Shown here: positions 4,376 through 5,287 of the stretch, piece after piece | How the letters are laid out: every line of letters begins with the position of its first letter | Position numbering within the stretch: position 1 is the first letter of the stretch | Assembly: GCA_003646995.1 (NCBI GenBank) | Contig: QMLZ01000222.1 | Location: 1 to 5,287 of the forward strand | Direction: 5' to 3' | Length of the DNA: 5,287 bases | Origin: Deltaproteobacteria bacterium | GTDB lineage: Bacteria; Desulfobacterota; DSM-4660; Desulfatiglandales; Desulfatiglandaceae | Notes under the pieces: generated by a model | Told to the model about the DNA's origin: nothing | What the model saw: only the letters and a program-made list of their open reading frames with translations | Database searches by the model: none | Position numbers and translations under genes: made by a program

Positions 4376-5287
4376 ATGCAAACATCTCTTTCACAGTTTT
4401 TTGCAAATTCCTTTGCTAAGCATTCTAAGAAGAAGGCCATAGCATTTTATCGCAAAGGAGTAAAAGAAACGGAAATCACCTACCGGAAAATGGGCCTGGA
4501 CTCCAACAGGGCGGCTCATGCTTTCCTGGATATGGGGGTAGGGAAGGGCGACAGGGTGATTGTGTTCATGCCCAAATCATTGGCCTTCACAATGGCCCAT
4601 ATTGGCGTGGTAAAGATAGGTGCGATTTCCGTACCCCTCAATCCCGCATTTAAGAAAAGCGAAATGGAGTATTTTATTGAGGATGCTGATCCTGCCCTGA
4701 TTGTTTGCGGGAAAGGGCAGGAGCAGATGATTGTTGAGCTTGCAAAGGGTCGCCCGGTGATGGCAGTGGACACGGATCTGCCTTACCAGGAACTTGAAGT
4801 ATTTGAGGGGTTTTCAACCGAATCCGTGGTCGAGAACCTGGGGACCGATGATCCGGCTTTGATCATCTACACATCGGAAACACCCGGAAAACCCAAGGGG
4901 GCTGTGCTTACACATGGCAACCTTGTCCATGATGCACTCAATGTCATCCACGTTTGGGAGATAAACTCAAAGGACGTATTATGCCATGCCCTTCCCCTTT
5001 TCCATGTTCATGGCCTTTGCTTTGCATTACACACGGCTTTGCTCGCAGGGGCTAGGATAGTTATGCTGGATCAGTTCAGGCCTGAACATGTGATAGAGCG
5101 ATTGCTGGTAAATACGGGTGAAAATGCCTGCACTGTGTTCATGGCAGTTCCAGCAATGTATGTCAGACTCCTGGATTACCTGGAGGAGAAGAAACTGGAT
5201 TTTTCTCACATTCGCCTGCTAGCATCGGGTTCAGCCCCTCTTCTGCCCAAAGACTTTGACCGAATCAAAAAGGTGTTTGGAAAAGAG
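4376..5287 (+). CDS. AMP-forming acyl-CoA ligase (malonyl-CoA synthetase/fatty acyl-CoA ligase-like), 3' end outside the window
   Basis: This is an adenylate-forming enzyme that would activate a carboxylic acid to acyl-AMP and then acyl-CoA. The frame is open for all 304 codons to the window edge; the family length is about 500, so roughly the N-terminal 60 percent is present. Visible parts: LDSNRAAHAFLDMGVGKGDRV (41-61), MAHIGVVKIGAISVPLNP (73-90), the A3 ATP-binding loop YTSETPGKPKG (165-175), LTHGNL (178-183), LPLFHVHGL (206-214) and the start of the A4/A5 region, LASGSAPL (282-289). The spacing and LFHVHGL resemble malonyl-CoA synthetases. The A3 loop is odd: the consensus is YTSGTTGKPKG, and here Gly168 is Glu and the second Thr is Pro (170). 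A Glu in this phosphate-binding loop would probably hinder ATP binding. The gene is divergent from the nitrilase. The substrate is not readable from sequence. Confidence 0.85.
   Translation, partial: MQTSLSQFFANSFAKHSKKKAIAFYRKGVKETEITYRKMGLDSNRAAHAFLDMGVGKGDRVIVFMPKSLAFTMAHIGVVKIGAISVPLNPAFKKSEMEYFIEDADPALIVCGKGQEQMIVELAKGRPVMAVDTDLPYQELEVFEGFSTESVVENLGTDDPALIIYTSETPGKPKGAVLTHGNLVHDALNVIHVWEINSKDVLCHALPLFHVHGLCFALHTALLAGARIVMLDQFRPEHVIERLLVNTGENACTVFMAVPAMYVRLLDYLEEKKLDFSHIRLLASGSAPLLPKDFDRIKKVFGKE

Noticed and set aside
4516..4773. Minus-strand frame of 85 codons
   Set aside because: It lies opposite the acyl-CoA ligase, whose motifs are clear on the plus strand.
5027..5209. Minus-strand frame of 60 codons
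   Set aside because: It is antisense to the acyl-CoA ligase and has no recognisable family.
1..5287. CRISPR array, tRNA, rRNA, toxin-antitoxin or phage module
   Set aside because: No regularly spaced repeats, no cloverleaf with a T-loop consensus, no ribosomal RNA sequence and no matching small gene pairs were found on either strand.

Overview
The window reads as chromosomal DNA from a Gram-negative bacterium. Evidence for this is an inner-membrane MacB-type permease, the C-terminus of an RND pump and an OprM/NodT-type outer-membrane channel. The ADP-forming acyl-CoA synthetase alpha subunit and the malonyl-CoA-synthetase-like ligase would suit an anaerobic or syntrophic lineage such as Desulfobacterota. 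That placement is inference from gene content; no marker gene is present.

Layout. 1-2106 (+) holds the remains of a drug-efflux locus: a MacB permease cut off after its second membrane segment (13-1008), the last 60 or so residues of an RND pump in another frame (from about 984), and an outer-membrane efflux protein with no signal peptide and its middle third missing (1297-2106). 2137-3504 (+) is an apparently intact 455-residue acyl-CoA synthetase (ADP-forming) alpha subunit. 3505-3749 has no convincing gene but is rich in hairpins. About 3750-4090 (+) is the left part of an IS200-like element, whose transposase lacks the first His of its HUH motif and its C-terminal catalytic Tyr region. 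It runs directly into the back of a truncated nitrilase (4078-4242, -). A divergent intergenic region follows, then an AMP-forming acyl-CoA ligase (4376 to beyond the window end, +), which is open in one frame throughout and carries two substitutions in its ATP-binding loop.

The main observation is decay by deletion. Three separate junctions join pieces of genes that should not touch: MacB to RND, OMF repeat 1 to OMF repeat 2, and TnpA to antisense nitrilase. Each lies where two reading frames or homologous segments share a few bases. Two further genes have changes at catalytic motifs. The acyl-CoA synthetase alpha subunit is the only gene complete within the window and without an obvious defect. 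Either the locus is being eroded in the organism, or the contig contains collapsed or chimeric joins; read mapping would decide.

If the genes were whole, the left half would be a tripartite efflux operon. The right half would pair a nitrilase (nitrile to carboxylate) with a divergent ligase (carboxylate to acyl-CoA) near an acyl-CoA synthetase. I found no convincing new defence or mobile system. The best candidates for novelty are the hairpin cluster at about 3597-3727 and the gene-fusion junctions themselves.
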